A stretch of 54,371 nt of DNA from Prevotellaceae bacterium UBA7017 (GCA_002449535.1 DJWZ01000138.1:1-54371); one strand, 5' to 3'; numbered from the stretch's first letter, positions 34,369 through 44,247 are shown. Translations and numbers: made by a program. The notes: generated by a model not told the origin, from the letters alone.

Positions 34369-35729
34369 TGAACTCAGTATATTTCATAGGTGCCGGAGGC
34401 ATCGGCATGAGTGCCATAGCACGTTATTACATCAAGCAGGGCAAATTTGTCGCAGGTTACGACAAAACACCTTCAAAGCTTACCGACCAGCTTATCAAAG
34501 AGGGTATGCACATTCATTTTGAAGACAATGTGAATCTTATCCCTGAAGAGTGTCGTAATGCCAAGGATACTCTGGTTGTCTATACTCCAGCCATCCCCGA
34601 AACTCATACAGAACTGCAGTATTTCACCCAAAATGGCTTTGATATCCAGAAACGTGCTCAGGTTCTGGGTACATTGACTAAAGAGCATAAGGGTCTTTGC
34701 GTAGCAGGAACTCATGGTAAGACTACCACCTCCACTATGTGTGCCCACATTATGCATAACTCCCATCTGGATTGCAATGCCTTCTTAGGAGGAATTTCCA
34801 AAAACTACGGAACAAACTACATTCTTGCTGATAAATCTGACTACGTGGTTATTGAAGCCGATGAATTCGACCGTTCTTTCCATTGGCTCCGCCCTTGGAT
34901 GTCGGTCATCACCTCTTCTGACCCCGATCATCTTGACATCTATGGCACCAAAGAGGCATACCTGGAGTCGTTCCGTCACTATACCACCCTCATACAGCCA
35001 GGCGGAGCTCTCATCATACATGTTGGTTTAGAGATGAAAGCCAACGTTGCTGAAGGTGTTAAGACATACACCTATGGTGTTGAGGAAGGCGACTTCCACG
35101 CTGAGAACGTAAAGATAGAGAATGGTGAGATTACCTTCGACTTCATCTCTCCCGTCGAAAATGTCCGCAACATACGTCTTGGTCAACCTATTCCTATCAA
35201 TATCGACAACGGCATCGGTGCAATGGCAATGGCACAGCTCAATGGCTGCACGGCTGACGAGTTGCGCCATGGTATGGAGACCTACAAAGGTGTTGACAGA
35301 CGCTTCGACTTCGCTCTGCGTACAGACAAGCATGTGGTAATCTCCGACTATGCCCACCATCCAAAAGAGATATACCAAAGTGCCAAGAGCCTCAAGCAGG
35401 TGTATAGCAACCGTACAATCACAGCTATCTTCCAGCCTCATCTATATACCCGCACCCGCGATTTCTATAAAGATTTCGCTGCTGCCCTCTCACAACTTGA
35501 TGAGGTGATACTGTGTGACATCTATCCTGCCCGCGAGCAACCTATACCAGGGGTTACCTCACAACTTATCTACGACTGTCTGGCACCAGGTGTGAAGAAA
35601 CAGATGATAAAGAAGGATGAGGTGCTGGAGTTTATCAGGACACACGATACCGACGTTCTCGTAATCCTCGGTGCTGGCGACCTCGACAACTATGTTCCTG
35701 AAATAACAAAAATCATCGAGAAACGTTGA
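34368..35729 (+). CDS. murC: UDP-N-acetylmuramate: L-alanine ligase
   Basis: 453 residues. N-terminal FIGAGGIGMSAIARYY, ATP loop VAGTHGKTTTSTMCAH near residue 113, EADEFDRSF, SDPDHLDIYG and the C-terminal DYAHHPKEI and FQPHLYTRTRDF blocks. Adds the first amino acid of the stem peptide. Its stop overlaps the ftsQ start (TGATG). No ddl gene is present between murC and ftsQ, unlike the proteobacterial order. Confidence 0.96.
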   Translation: MNSVYFIGAGGIGMSAIARYYIKQGKFVAGYDKTPSKLTDQLIKEGMHIHFEDNVNLIPEECRNAKDTLVVYTPAIPETHTELQYFTQNGFDIQKRAQVLGTLTKEHKGLCVAGTHGKTTTSTMCAHIMHNSHLDCNAFLGGISKNYGTNYILADKSDYVVIEADEFDRSFHWLRPWMSVITSSDPDHLDIYGTKEAYLESFRHYTTLIQPGGALIIHVGLEMKANVAEGVKTYTYGVEEGDFHAENVKIENGEITFDFISPVENVRNIRLGQPIPINIDNGIGAMAMAQLNGCTADELRHGMETYKGVDRRFDFALRTDKHVVISDYAHHPKEIYQSAKSLKQVYSNRTITAIFQPHLYTRTRDFYKDFAAALSQLDEVILCDIYPAREQPIPGVTSQLIYDCLAPGVKKQMIKKDEVLEFIRTHDTDVLVILGAGDLDNYVPEITKIIEKR

Positions 35730-36553
35730 TGAAAAAGATATTCTTCATATTATCCGACATTTTCATTGGAGCCTACCTGGTAATGGCAATGACATCATGG
35801 AACGAGGCAAAGCCCCCTACGCCACGCTGCAATAAAGTTACCATTCAGGTAGCAGACGAAAATGCCAATGGCTTCCTTACCCAGAAAGAGATTCAGCGTC
35901 TCCTCAAGAAACATAATATCTATCCGCTTGGACAATCTCTTACCGTTGCCGATCCACGCAAGATAGAGGAAGAACTAAAGCGCATGCCTTTCGTCAACAA
36001 AGCCCAATGCAGCATTTCCCAAGACGGGCATGCCATCATCGTCATTACACAACGCACACCGTTGGTACGCATTAAAAATGCCAGAAATGAAGACTATTAT
36101 ATTGATGACAACGGAGGCATAATGCCCAATTCTCAATATATAAGCAATATCCTGATAGCCACCGGCAACATCAGCAAGCAGTATGCTACGAAATATGTCA
36201 GCGTTATAGCACGTTACCTAATGCAAGATGAGTTGTGGAGTAAGGAGATAGAGCAGATAAACATAACAGACAGACTTGATATTGAACTTGTACCACGCAA
36301 TGCCGACCATGTGGTAAATATCGGACGCTTGCCGAGATTCAACAAGACTATAAGCCCAAACAAAAGGAATGAGGCAATAAACAAATTCCTAAAACATCAG
36401 CTCTCCCGCTTAGAGCTGTTCTATCGTTATGTACCACAGACTCTCAATGATGCAGCCCCAAAGGACACAACCGACTCTATAAACTCGCTATATGATTACA
36501 TCAATCTCGAATACAATAATCAAATAATATGTCAACGAAGAACTTCATTGTAG
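35729..36553 (+). CDS. ftsQ: Cell-division protein FtsQ
   Basis: 274 residues. One N-terminal membrane helix (about 5-23, IFFILSDIFIGAYLVMAMTS), then a POTRA-like region (NGFLTQKEIQRLLKKHNIYP... LKRMPFVNKAQCSISQDG) and the beta domain (PLVRIKNARNEDYYIDDNGGIMP). The ATG at 35729 is preferred over an adjacent TTG. Low identity to model FtsQ is normal; position between murC and ftsA is decisive. The last 25 bases overlap ftsA. Confidence 0.85.
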   Translation: MKKIFFILSDIFIGAYLVMAMTSWNEAKPPTPRCNKVTIQVADENANGFLTQKEIQRLLKKHNIYPLGQSLTVADPRKIEEELKRMPFVNKAQCSISQDGHAIIVITQRTPLVRIKNARNEDYYIDDNGGIMPNSQYISNILIATGNISKQYATKYVSVIARYLMQDELWSKEIEQINITDRLDIELVPRNADHVVNIGRLPRFNKTISPNKRNEAINKFLKHQLSRLELFYRYVPQTLNDAAPKDTTDSINSLYDYINLEYNNQIICQRRTSL

Positions 36554-37989
36554 CCATTGAACTTGGTTCAACAAAAATCCGCGGTATTGCAGGTAAGAAA
36601 AATCCTGACGGTACTATCAGTGCTCTTGCCCTGTCTGAAGAGGATGCTACCCAATGCATCAGAAAGGGTACAGTATATAACATTGACAAGACCACACTGG
36701 CAATCAGCAACATCATCCAGCGCTTACGCGCCCAGTTAAAGACTGGCATCAAACAGGTCTTCGTAGGCATTGGCGGACAGTCTATCCATTCTCACCACAA
36801 CTTGCTCTTCTGCGACATGCCTGGCGAGAATGGCGGCATCGTTTCCCAGCAGCTCATTGTAGAGATGATGGACGAAAACCGCGCTACTGAGTATAATGAC
36901 AAGGAGATCCTCGATGTTCATGTTCAAGAATATCGTGCCGACAATCTAATGCAGACAGACCCCGTCGGCATTCCTTGCTCACGTTTAGAGGGCAATTTTC
37001 TTAATATCTTGCAGAAGAGGCGCCACTATCAGAATCTGATGAAATGCTTTGCCAATGCCGGGATAAAGATTGCCGATGTCTATCTCGCCCCTACTGCATT
37101 GGCTGACGTGGTGCTGACACCTACCGAAAAGCGTAGCGGCTGTATGCTCGTTGACCTTGGTGCCGAGACAACGACCGTCGTTGTATATTATAAGAATGTA
37201 GTGCGCCATGTGGCTGTTATTCCTCTTGGCAGCAACAGTATCACAAAAGACCTCTGCGCCCTGCAGCTTGAAGAGCAGGATGCCGAAAAGCTGAAGATAA
37301 AGTATGCTTCTGCCTTTACTCCCGAAAACGAGATTGACAGCGGAGCGACATTCGACCTTTCCGCTTCCGTCAAGATTCCTGCTATCAAGGTCATTGACCT
37401 TGTAGAGGCTCGCGTGGAGGAAATTATCACCAATGTTTGGAATCTGGTTCCTGCAGAATACGAAGAAAAGCTACTTGGTGGCATCATCCTTACCGGCGGC
37501 GGTGCACAGATGAAGAATATCACAATGGCGTTCCGCAAGATTACCAACATAGAACAGGTACGCATTGCCAAAGACACCAACGAGGCATTCACCCCACAGC
37601 CTATCGTGCCAACGTCATTCACGCACAACACCCTTGTCGGCATTCTTGTCAAGGGTGACCAGAACTGTTGGGCAGAAACAACGGCTCCAAAGCCAAATAC
37701 AGACATATTCACTCCTGTAACATCTGTTCCGGAAGAGAAGAAGGCGTCAGAGACTACCACACCTCTTTCCGGTTTCCAGACATTCGACAATGCCGGAGGC
37801 ACCAACATAGAAATAAAGCCAAAGGAGGAGATAAAGAAGAAGGAAGAAAAAGCGGAAAATGTTTCTGAGGAAGACCGCTTGATAGAACAATACAGAGAGC
37901 AACAGCAGAAACGTAAAGAACATAAAAACGATTCTATTGGTTCTAAGATTTCACGCTGGTTCCAATCACTCACTAACCCAGAAGAATAA
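36529..37989 (+). CDS. ftsA: Cell-division protein FtsA
   Basis: 486 residues of the actin family: IVAIELGSTKIRGIAG (phosphate 1), CMLVDLGAETTTVVVYY (phosphate 2), GGIILTGGGAQMKNI (adenosine motif). A long charged tail follows from about residue 400 (KPKEEIKKKEEKAENVSEED) and ends in an amphipathic helix (SKISRWFQSL), the likely membrane-binding motif that ties FtsZ filaments to the membrane. The tail is longer than in E. coli FtsA, as is common in Bacteroidetes. The ATG lies inside ftsQ. Confidence 0.94.
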   Translation: MSTKNFIVAIELGSTKIRGIAGKKNPDGTISALALSEEDATQCIRKGTVYNIDKTTLAISNIIQRLRAQLKTGIKQVFVGIGGQSIHSHHNLLFCDMPGENGGIVSQQLIVEMMDENRATEYNDKEILDVHVQEYRADNLMQTDPVGIPCSRLEGNFLNILQKRRHYQNLMKCFANAGIKIADVYLAPTALADVVLTPTEKRSGCMLVDLGAETTTVVVYYKNVVRHVAVIPLGSNSITKDLCALQLEEQDAEKLKIKYASAFTPENEIDSGATFDLSASVKIPAIKVIDLVEARVEEIITNVWNLVPAEYEEKLLGGIILTGGGAQMKNITMAFRKITNIEQVRIAKDTNEAFTPQPIVPTSFTHNTLVGILVKGDQNCWAETTAPKPNTDIFTPVTSVPEEKKASETTTPLSGFQTFDNAGGTNIEIKPKEEIKKKEEKAENVSEEDRLIEQYREQQQKRKEHKNDSIGSKISRWFQSLTNPEE

Positions 37990-37996
37990 GACAACT

Positions 37997-39253
37997 ATGA
38001 CAGACATTATTGATTTCGGTCCCGCAACCCAAAATAAAAGCATCATCAAAGTCATTGGCGTTGGTGGTGGTGGTGGTAATGCTGTAAACCACATGTATCG
38101 CGAGGGTGTACATGATGTATCCTTCGTCCTTTGTAATACCGATGCTCAGGCATTGGCAGACTCTCCTGTTCCAGTACATCTGCAGTTGGGTAAGGAAGGT
38201 CTTGGTGCCGGCAACCGTCCTGAAAGGGCGCGCATTGCTGCCGAAGAGAGCATTGACCAGATACGCAATATGCTCAATGACGGCACCCGCATGGCATTCA
38301 TCACAGCCGGCATGGGCGGCGGCACAGGCACTGGTGCTGCTCCTGTCATAGCACGTGAAAGCCGCGCTTTGGACATCCTTACCGTCGGCATCGTAACGAT
38401 ACCATTCAAGTTTGAAGGTGCCCGCAAAATCAATCAGGCACTCGATGGCGTCGAAGAAATGGCAAAGAATGTTGATGCCCTTCTCGTTATCAACAACGAA
38501 CGCCTGCGTTCTATCTATGGTGAACTATCTATGATGGAAGCCTTCGCAAAGGCAGATGACACTCTTTCCGTAGCAGCCAAGAGTATTGCAGAGATAATCA
38601 CCGTGCATGGTACCATAAACCTCGATTTCAACGATGTAAAGACAGTTCTGAAGGATGGTGGTGTGGCTATCATGTCAACTGGCTACGGCGAAGGCGACGG
38701 ACGTGTCAAGAAGGCTATAGCTGACGCTCTCCACTCTCCATTGCTCAATGATAACGACATCTTTAATTCTAAGAAGATACTTCTCTCACTCTCCTTCCGT
38801 GGTGATGATGCCGAAAACAAGGGTCTCATGATGGATGAGATGAACGATATCAACGACTTCATGGATCAGTTCGGTCCCGACTTTGAACTCAAATGGGGTA
38901 CTGCCAATGACCCATCGCTGGGCGAGAAGGTCAAGATTACTATCCTCGCTACCGGTTTCGGCATTGCCGATATCAACGAAGCTCTTGCCGACCGTGTTCG
39001 CAGCAAGAAGACGCCAGAAGAATTGGCAAAAGAGGCAGAAGAGGCAGAGCGTCGCCAACGCATGGAGGAGCGTCGCATAAAATACTATGGCAGCGATGGC
39101 AACGGCATGGTGAAGAAGCCTCATAAGCTTTTTGTCTTCTCTACCGAAGACCTCGATGACGATGACCTCATCCTCGCTGTAGAGAATACACCTGCGGCTT
39201 ACCGCACACGTTCACAGCTCGAGAATCTCAATAACCATATCTATACTGCGTGA
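37997..39253 (+). CDS. ftsZ: Cell-division protein FtsZ
   Basis: 418 residues. GTP-binding GVGGGGGNAVNHM near residue 19, tubulin signature GGGTGTGAAPVIA near residue 109 and the T7 catalytic loop NLDFNDVKTVLK near residue 210. The start is set by MTDIIDFGP; the frame is open further upstream into ftsA but that has no merit. The C-terminal end (LILAVENTPAAYRTRSQLEN then LNNHIYTA) lacks the usual IPxFLR peptide; see findings. Assembles the Z ring. Confidence 0.95.
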   Translation: MTDIIDFGPATQNKSIIKVIGVGGGGGNAVNHMYREGVHDVSFVLCNTDAQALADSPVPVHLQLGKEGLGAGNRPERARIAAEESIDQIRNMLNDGTRMAFITAGMGGGTGTGAAPVIARESRALDILTVGIVTIPFKFEGARKINQALDGVEEMAKNVDALLVINNERLRSIYGELSMMEAFAKADDTLSVAAKSIAEIITVHGTINLDFNDVKTVLKDGGVAIMSTGYGEGDGRVKKAIADALHSPLLNDNDIFNSKKILLSLSFRGDDAENKGLMMDEMNDINDFMDQFGPDFELKWGTANDPSLGEKVKITILATGFGIADINEALADRVRSKKTPEELAKEAEEAERRQRMEERRIKYYGSDGNGMVKKPHKLFVFSTEDLDDDDLILAVENTPAAYRTRSQLENLNNHIYTA

Positions 39254-40518
39254 ACTGGGAGCAGCTCATATCGCAAAAGCGTCTCGGACAGGAACTGAGA
39301 CATACGGAACGCCGCGACGAACGCTCTGAGTTCAAGCGCGACTATGACCGCCTTATCTTCTCAGCACCTTTCCGAAGGATGCAGAACAAGACGCAGGTGT
39401 TTCCGCTTCCAGGCAGTGTCTTTGTACACAACCGTCTTACGCACTCTCTTGAAGTGGCTTCCGTGGGAATGTCGTTAGGCAATGACATAAACCGCGGTGA
39501 AAGCCTCGGAACTATAGTGGCAACCGCATGTCTTGCCCACGATATGGGAAATCCACCTTTCGGACACTCTGGCGAAAAAGCCATCCAGACATTCTTCACA
39601 GAAGGTCCTGGCAACATACTGAAAGACATGGTTTCACCAGAGGTATGGAGCGACGTCACTCATTTTGAGGGTAATGCCAACGCCTTTCGCCTGCTGACCC
39701 ATCGCTTTAACGGCAGACGAGAAGGTGGCTTTGCTATGACATACACCTCACTTGCCAGCATAGTGAAATACCCCTACCCCTCCACACAAGCTACTCCGGA
39801 GCATCCTAAGTTCGGATATTTCTCCAGCGAGGCAGAAACATTCCGAAAGATAGCCGACGAACTGGGAATGGTAGGCAGACACCCGCTGGTATATCTCGTA
39901 GAGGCTGCCGATGACATCTGCTATGAGATAATGGACATAGAGGATGCCCACAAACTGAAGATCCTTTCTGACGAACAGACACTCTCCCTGCTCTATGCCT
40001 TCTTCGACGAAGAGATACAGCAGAGCATCCGCGAGCGCATCGAACGCGAACAGATACTCGACATCAACGAGCAGGTCGTATATCTGCGTGCCAGCGTCAT
40101 CGGCAAGCTGGAAAACGAATGTGTCAAGGCATTCCTTGACAACGAGGAGGCAATCATGAATGGCACGTTCCAAGGTAGCCTCATCGACCATATAAGCGAA
40201 CGCCAGCATAAGGCTTATGTGGCGTGTACCGAAATAGCTTTTACGCATATCTACAAGTCCAAGTCCGTCCTCGACATCGAACTTGGCGGTTATAGCATCA
40301 TCGAGACACTGATGACGAAGATGACAGAGGCAATCATACATCCTGACAGGTATTATTCCAAGCAACTGCTTAGGAGAGTCAGCAGTCAGTACGAGATAAA
40401 ATCACCCGACCTCGAAACCCGTATCATGGCAGTCCTCGACTTTATCTCAGGCATGACAGACGTCTTTGCCCTTGACTTCTACCAGAAAATCAACGGGACC
40501 TCCCTGCCGATTGTCTAA
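39250..40518 (+). CDS. dgt: Deoxyguanosinetriphosphate triphosphohydrolase (dGTPase)
   Basis: 422 residues, HD superfamily. RLTHSLEVASVG and HDMGNPPFGHSGEKAI carry the metal-binding His and Asp residues, and VEAADDICYEIMDIEDAH the distal Asp. Hydrolyses dGTP (and perhaps other dNTPs) to nucleoside and triphosphate. A GTG at 39250 overlaps the ftsZ stop (GTGA), and the protein then begins NWEQLISQKRLGQ, a good fit for the family, so GTG is accepted as start. Coupled to ftsZ at the end of the division cluster. Confidence 0.9.
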   Translation: MNWEQLISQKRLGQELRHTERRDERSEFKRDYDRLIFSAPFRRMQNKTQVFPLPGSVFVHNRLTHSLEVASVGMSLGNDINRGESLGTIVATACLAHDMGNPPFGHSGEKAIQTFFTEGPGNILKDMVSPEVWSDVTHFEGNANAFRLLTHRFNGRREGGFAMTYTSLASIVKYPYPSTQATPEHPKFGYFSSEAETFRKIADELGMVGRHPLVYLVEAADDICYEIMDIEDAHKLKILSDEQTLSLLYAFFDEEIQQSIRERIEREQILDINEQVVYLRASVIGKLENECVKAFLDNEEAIMNGTFQGSLIDHISERQHKAYVACTEIAFTHIYKSKSVLDIELGGYSIIETLMTKMTEAIIHPDRYYSKQLLRRVSSQYEIKSPDLETRIMAVLDFISGMTDVFALDFYQKINGTSLPIV

Positions 40519-40531
40519 AATTAATGCATAA

Positions 40532-40559
40532 TTATCAATGGTCAATGATCAATAGTTAA
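40532..40559 (+). repeat. Degenerate heptanucleotide array upstream of the ABC ATPase
   Basis: TTATCAA TGGTCAA TGATCAA TAGTTAA, four 7-base units ending at the start codon of the next gene. The sequence from 40523 to 40547 recurs inverted, with one mismatch in 25, at 48485-48509. Confidence 0.6.
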
Positions 40560-41353
40560 TGCTACGATTAAAGAATCTCACCATAGGATACAAAGGTAAT
40601 GTCATTGCCAGTAACGTTACAGCGGAGTTGCAGAGCGGAAAGCTGACTTGTCTCTTAGGCGTAAACGGCTGCGGCAAGAGTACCCTGCTACGCACTATGT
40701 GCGGTTTCCTGCCGCCATTAGACGGAGAGATTTTTGTTGGCGACGAAAACCTCAGCGACCTTACAGCATCGGATAAATCGCGAAAAATCAGCATTGTGCT
40801 GACACATAACGAAGACGTTCGCGGCATGACGGTATGGGATGTCGTAGCAATGGGCAGAAGCCCATACACAGGATTCTGGGGACATCTGTCAGACGAAGAC
40901 AAACGAATAATCAGAGAAAGCCTCGATATGGTAGGTATCAACTATCAACTGTCAACTGTCAATGGTCAAAGGTCAAAGGCCAAAGGTCTATCTCCATCCC
41001 TTTGGGAGGGTCGGGGTGGGGTTCCATTCGTCAACCGAAGGATTACTGAGATATCAGACGGCGAACGTCAGAAGGTGATGATAGCGAAGGCTATAGCACA
41101 GCAGACGCCCGTGATACTGCTTGACGAACCGACCGCCTTCCTCGATTATCCCAGCAAGCGCCGCATGTTCAGGTTGCTGACGCAGGTGGCGAGGGATTTA
41201 AACAAGGCAATACTTCTCTCCACACACGACATTGACCATGCAAAGCGTTTCGGAGACGTAGCATGGATGATGGACAAAGGTCAGCTGAAATGTTCTTCGT
41301 TTGAAGAACTGATAGCAGAAAAACCAGACTTCTTCTCGTCAGAAGAAGGTTAA
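40559..41353 (+). CDS. ABC transporter ATP-binding protein, FecE/BtuD type, with a repeat-derived insertion
   Basis: 264 residues. Walker A is GVNGCGKST near residue 38, Q-loop region is IVLTHNEDVRGMT, signature is ISDGERQKV near residue 164, Walker B is VILLDEP, and the H-loop is LSTHDIDHA. It fits the ATPases that work with FecCD permeases. About 30 residues between MVGI and NRRITEISDGERQ (roughly residues 127-158, QLSTVNGQRSKAKGLSP... LWEGRGGV) have no counterpart in the family and are encoded by a heptanucleotide array plus a GC-rich palindrome, in frame. No permease is adjacent; the BtuC/BtuF-like pair at 7342-9494 lacks an ATPase and is a possible partner. Function may be altered by the insertion. 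Confidence 0.85.
   Translation: MLRLKNLTIGYKGNVIASNVTAELQSGKLTCLLGVNGCGKSTLLRTMCGFLPPLDGEIFVGDENLSDLTASDKSRKISIVLTHNEDVRGMTVWDVVAMGRSPYTGFWGHLSDEDKRIIRESLDMVGINYQLSTVNGQRSKAKGLSPSLWEGRGGVPFVNRRITEISDGERQKVMIAKAIAQQTPVILLDEPTAFLDYPSKRRMFRLLTQVARDLNKAILLSTHDIDHAKRFGDVAWMMDKGQLKCSSFEELIAEKPDFFSSEEG
40936..40991 (+). repeat. Heptanucleotide array inside the ABC ATPase gene
   Basis: Eight 7-base units in a row: TATCAAC twice, TGTCAAC, TGTCAAT, GGTCAAA twice, GGCCAAA, GGTCTAT. It runs straight into the palindromic repeat at 40991. Confidence 0.7.
40991..41022 (+). repeat. GC-rich palindromic (REP-like) repeat, copy B, inside the ABC ATPase gene
   Basis: TCTCCATCCCTTTGGGAGGG followed by TCGGGGTGGGGT. 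Same family as copies at 4115, 45283, 45503 and 45578. It encodes part of the extra segment of the ATPase. Confidence 0.7.
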
Positions 41354-41382
41354 CATAGCAGAGTCTTGACAATACAAACAAA

Positions 41383-44247
41383 ATGAATTTACGTACAAAC
41401 ATCCTATTGATGCTGTGGTTGGCAGCATTCTGCATCCCGAGCTTTTCGCAGGAAGTGAAAGGTCTGAAACTGGCAGAGATTGACAAACAAGTAATTCCCG
41501 AAGACACAGCGGTGCGCAAAGGCGTGCTGCCGAATGGACTTACATATTATGTATGCAAGAGCAGCAATCCTGCAAAGCAGGCTTTCTTCTACCTTTTGGT
41601 GAAGGCTGGCTCTGTCGTGGAGCAGGACAACGAGCGTGGCATTGCCCACTTCACAGAACACATGCTGTTCAAAGGCACAAAACATTTCCCCGGCAGCACA
41701 ATAGACTTCTTTCGCCGCAACGGCTTGCAGTTTGGTCACGATTCCAATGCCTTTACGGGTTTTGAGACGGTACGCTATCAGATAAATGCCATTCCTGTTG
41801 ACAACACACTGCTGATGGACTCCTGCCTGCTGTTGCTTCGCGACTGGGCGGGCGATGCTATTATTGATGCCAAAGACGTGGAGAGTGAACATAATGTCGT
41901 CGTGGAAGAATGGCGTGCCAGAAACATCATATCCTTTGCTGACCAGTTGCAGAGAGATATCTTTGGCAACTCTATATACACTAAACGCAACCCCATCGGC
42001 GACATGAACATCGTGAAAAACTGCTCGCAGCAGTTGGTACGCGATTTCTATGACCGCTGGTATCAACCCCAGAACCAAGCCGTATTGGTGGTGGGCGACT
42101 TCGACCCCGACCAGATGGTGAAGAAGGTAAAGAAGATGTTTGGCGACCGCAAACGCGGCAATACCGTACCTCCTACCCCATCGGGTATTCCTGACAACAC
42201 AACACCGAAAATACTGCCATATGCCTACAAACAGCAAGCCTTCTGTTCCATCGGGCTGATGATGAGAACTACCGATGCCCCATTGGCACAGTTTAACACA
42301 ATAGGTAGCATGAAGACCGCCATACTGCGCGACGAGATAAAGAGAGCGATGGGCAAGAAGCTCAATAGTCTCAAGGCGAAATATGCAGATATCATCAGCG
42401 GTGACGTTACAACATTAGACCTTGCCGACCTCCGCAACAAGCTATGGATATTTGACCTTTCAACACCTCGGGCTGACCATTGGCTGCGCACGTTGGAACT
42501 GATGGCAAAACAGGTGGAGGTAATACGCCGCAAAGGATTTGGTGATAAATACTGGAAACAGGAGCATAGCTTTACCTATCCGCAATACAATGCCGACTCT
42601 ACTGCCATCATCCTTACTGATACTGCGTTTGCAAAAAAAGACAATAATGTCAAGAGTTCGGAATATCTCAACAGATGTTTCAATAACTTCTTCTGGGGTA
42701 TCCCCATCATATCAGACATGGCTCGCCAGCTGGCGGAACGCCATATCAAGAACACCATCACCGCAGACGAATTGCGTGAGGAGTTTTGCCGCATGACCAG
42801 CGGGCGCAATATGCTGATAAGCGTAATGATGACCGACAGCACGACATTGCCTAAGAAAGAAGAAGTAGAAGCTGTATGGCAGCGTGTCCGTCAGATGACC
42901 GACGAAGAATTGTCTGAAGTTGAGGTGGAGGGAGCAAAGAAACTGGAGCGTATCAACGTGGACAGCCTTGACATCCCTACCATTCCGGGCACCATCGTCA
43001 GTCAGAAAGCACTCAATGACAGTATCAGCGAGACGATGTTGTCAAACGGCATAAAAGTAGTGCTGATGAAACAGAAGACAGATGCCGACCTCATACATTA
43101 CATGATTCGCCGTCCGCAAGGCTTTTCTGTGCTCAATGATGATGACATCCACTATCACGACATGTTGAGCAGCTGCATCAGGAAATACAAATGCTGGAAT
43201 GGCGAGACGACGGTTGGGGTAAAGGCTTTTGACGACACCTTCGACCACTCGGCTCGGTGGATACTGGGCGACAGCCTCAACGCCTTCAGGACAGAGTGTA
43301 CCTTGAAGATGCTATACAAGTCGCTGACCTCAACAGAGGTGGACTCCGTGGAATTTGCCGAGCAGAAGCAAAGACTGCTGGCATCGGCCATCGCCACTTC
43401 AAGTCCCTTAGCGCAGTCAGCACAGAAGGTAGCACTGATGACAAATGCTGGTACGAAACGTCTGATGCCGCCATCTGCCGATGTAATCGCCACATATAAC
43501 ATTGACCACCTGCGCAAGTTAGTGAAGGACTACTACTCCAACTACAACGGCTCCGTGATGGTGGTGCAGGGAGATGTAGATGCCGACAGCATCATGCCAT
43601 ATATCCTGAAATATGTCGGAGCTCTGCCATCTAAACCCGAACGTGTGAAACGTCTGACGTGGCATGCCGACCATTATAAGACGGAGAACACCATAATGGT
43701 AGAAAAGATAGAAAACCCTACTCCCATATCTCAGACCTTTATGTTCTACACCTGGGAGAAAGGTTTTAAATATACGCAGCAGACACATGCCCATAACGAA
43801 GTGCTGAAAGGTGTGCTTGGAAATCTGCTACTACAGACGCTTCGTGTGCAGCATAGCGATGTCTATTCCCCACAAATACAGATGGAAGATGCATTGCTGC
43901 CTGTGCCGCACATGAAACTCACCATCACCTTCGCCTGCGATCCCACCAAGCGCGAACGCATAGCAAAAGACGTGGAGCAGATGGTGAAGCAGATAGCTGA
44001 GGGCAACCTCATCACCTGGGAACTGATAGAAAGCTATCTCAAGATGTATGCAAGGGCGAACGCTAACTATAAGGAGAATGAATATACCCGTCGCCGCGAC
44101 TACCTGACACAGGAACTGAACGGCATCGTGACAGAACATGCTGGCATGATATACGTCAGCCAGGTAACCCCAGCCTCCCTCAAGGCACACGTCAAGCAAC
44201 TACTGACAAAAGGCAATCTTCACATCGGATATCTTACTACCGAATAA
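41383..44247 (+). CDS. Secreted M16-family zinc metallopeptidase (pitrilysin/insulinase type)
   Basis: 954 residues with a signal peptide (LLMLWLAAFCIPSFSQ). The inverted zinc motif is HFTEH near residue 89 (GIAHFTEHMLFKGTKHF), with the distal Glu in DVESEHNVVVEEWRA. Two M16 halves are present: the first carries the active site and the second (from about residue 540, NGIKVVLMKQKTDADLIHY) is the inactive partner lobe, as in single-chain pitrilysins. A periplasmic or outer-membrane peptidase acting on peptides is expected. It follows the ABC gene after 29 bases, but a functional link is not evident. Confidence 0.92.
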   Translation: MNLRTNILLMLWLAAFCIPSFSQEVKGLKLAEIDKQVIPEDTAVRKGVLPNGLTYYVCKSSNPAKQAFFYLLVKAGSVVEQDNERGIAHFTEHMLFKGTKHFPGSTIDFFRRNGLQFGHDSNAFTGFETVRYQINAIPVDNTLLMDSCLLLLRDWAGDAIIDAKDVESEHNVVVEEWRARNIISFADQLQRDIFGNSIYTKRNPIGDMNIVKNCSQQLVRDFYDRWYQPQNQAVLVVGDFDPDQMVKKVKKMFGDRKRGNTVPPTPSGIPDNTTPKILPYAYKQQAFCSIGLMMRTTDAPLAQFNTIGSMKTAILRDEIKRAMGKKLNSLKAKYADIISGDVTTLDLADLRNKLWIFDLSTPRADHWLRTLELMAKQVEVIRRKGFGDKYWKQEHSFTYPQYNADSTAIILTDTAFAKKDNNVKSSEYLNRCFNNFFWGIPIISDMARQLAERHIKNTITADELREEFCRMTSGRNMLISVMMTDSTTLPKKEEVEAVWQRVRQMTDEELSEVEVEGAKKLERINVDSLDIPTIPGTIVSQKALNDSISETMLSNGIKVVLMKQKTDADLIHYMIRRPQGFSVLNDDDIHYHDMLSSCIRKYKCWNGETTVGVKAFDDTFDHSARWILGDSLNAFRTECTLKMLYKSLTSTEVDSVEFAEQKQRLLASAIATSSPLAQSAQKVALMTNAGTKRLMPPSADVIATYNIDHLRKLVKDYYSNYNGSVMVVQGDVDADSIMPYILKYVGALPSKPERVKRLTWHADHYKTENTIMVEKIENPTPISQTFMFYTWEKGFKYTQQTHAHNEVLKGVLGNLLLQTLRVQHSDVYSPQIQMEDALLPVPHMKLTITFACDPTKRERIAKDVEQMVKQIAEGNLITWELIESYLKMYARANANYKENEYTRRRDYLTQELNGIVTEHAGMIYVSQVTPASLKAHVKQLLTKGNLHIGYLTTE

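Noticed and set aside
37188..37994. A 268-codon open frame antisense to ftsA
   Set aside because: It mirrors the codon pattern of ftsA, lacks a promoter and resembles no protein; ftsA is secure.
41404..42237. A 277-codon open frame antisense to the M16 peptidase
   Set aside because: Shadow frame opposite the zinc motif region of a clear gene.
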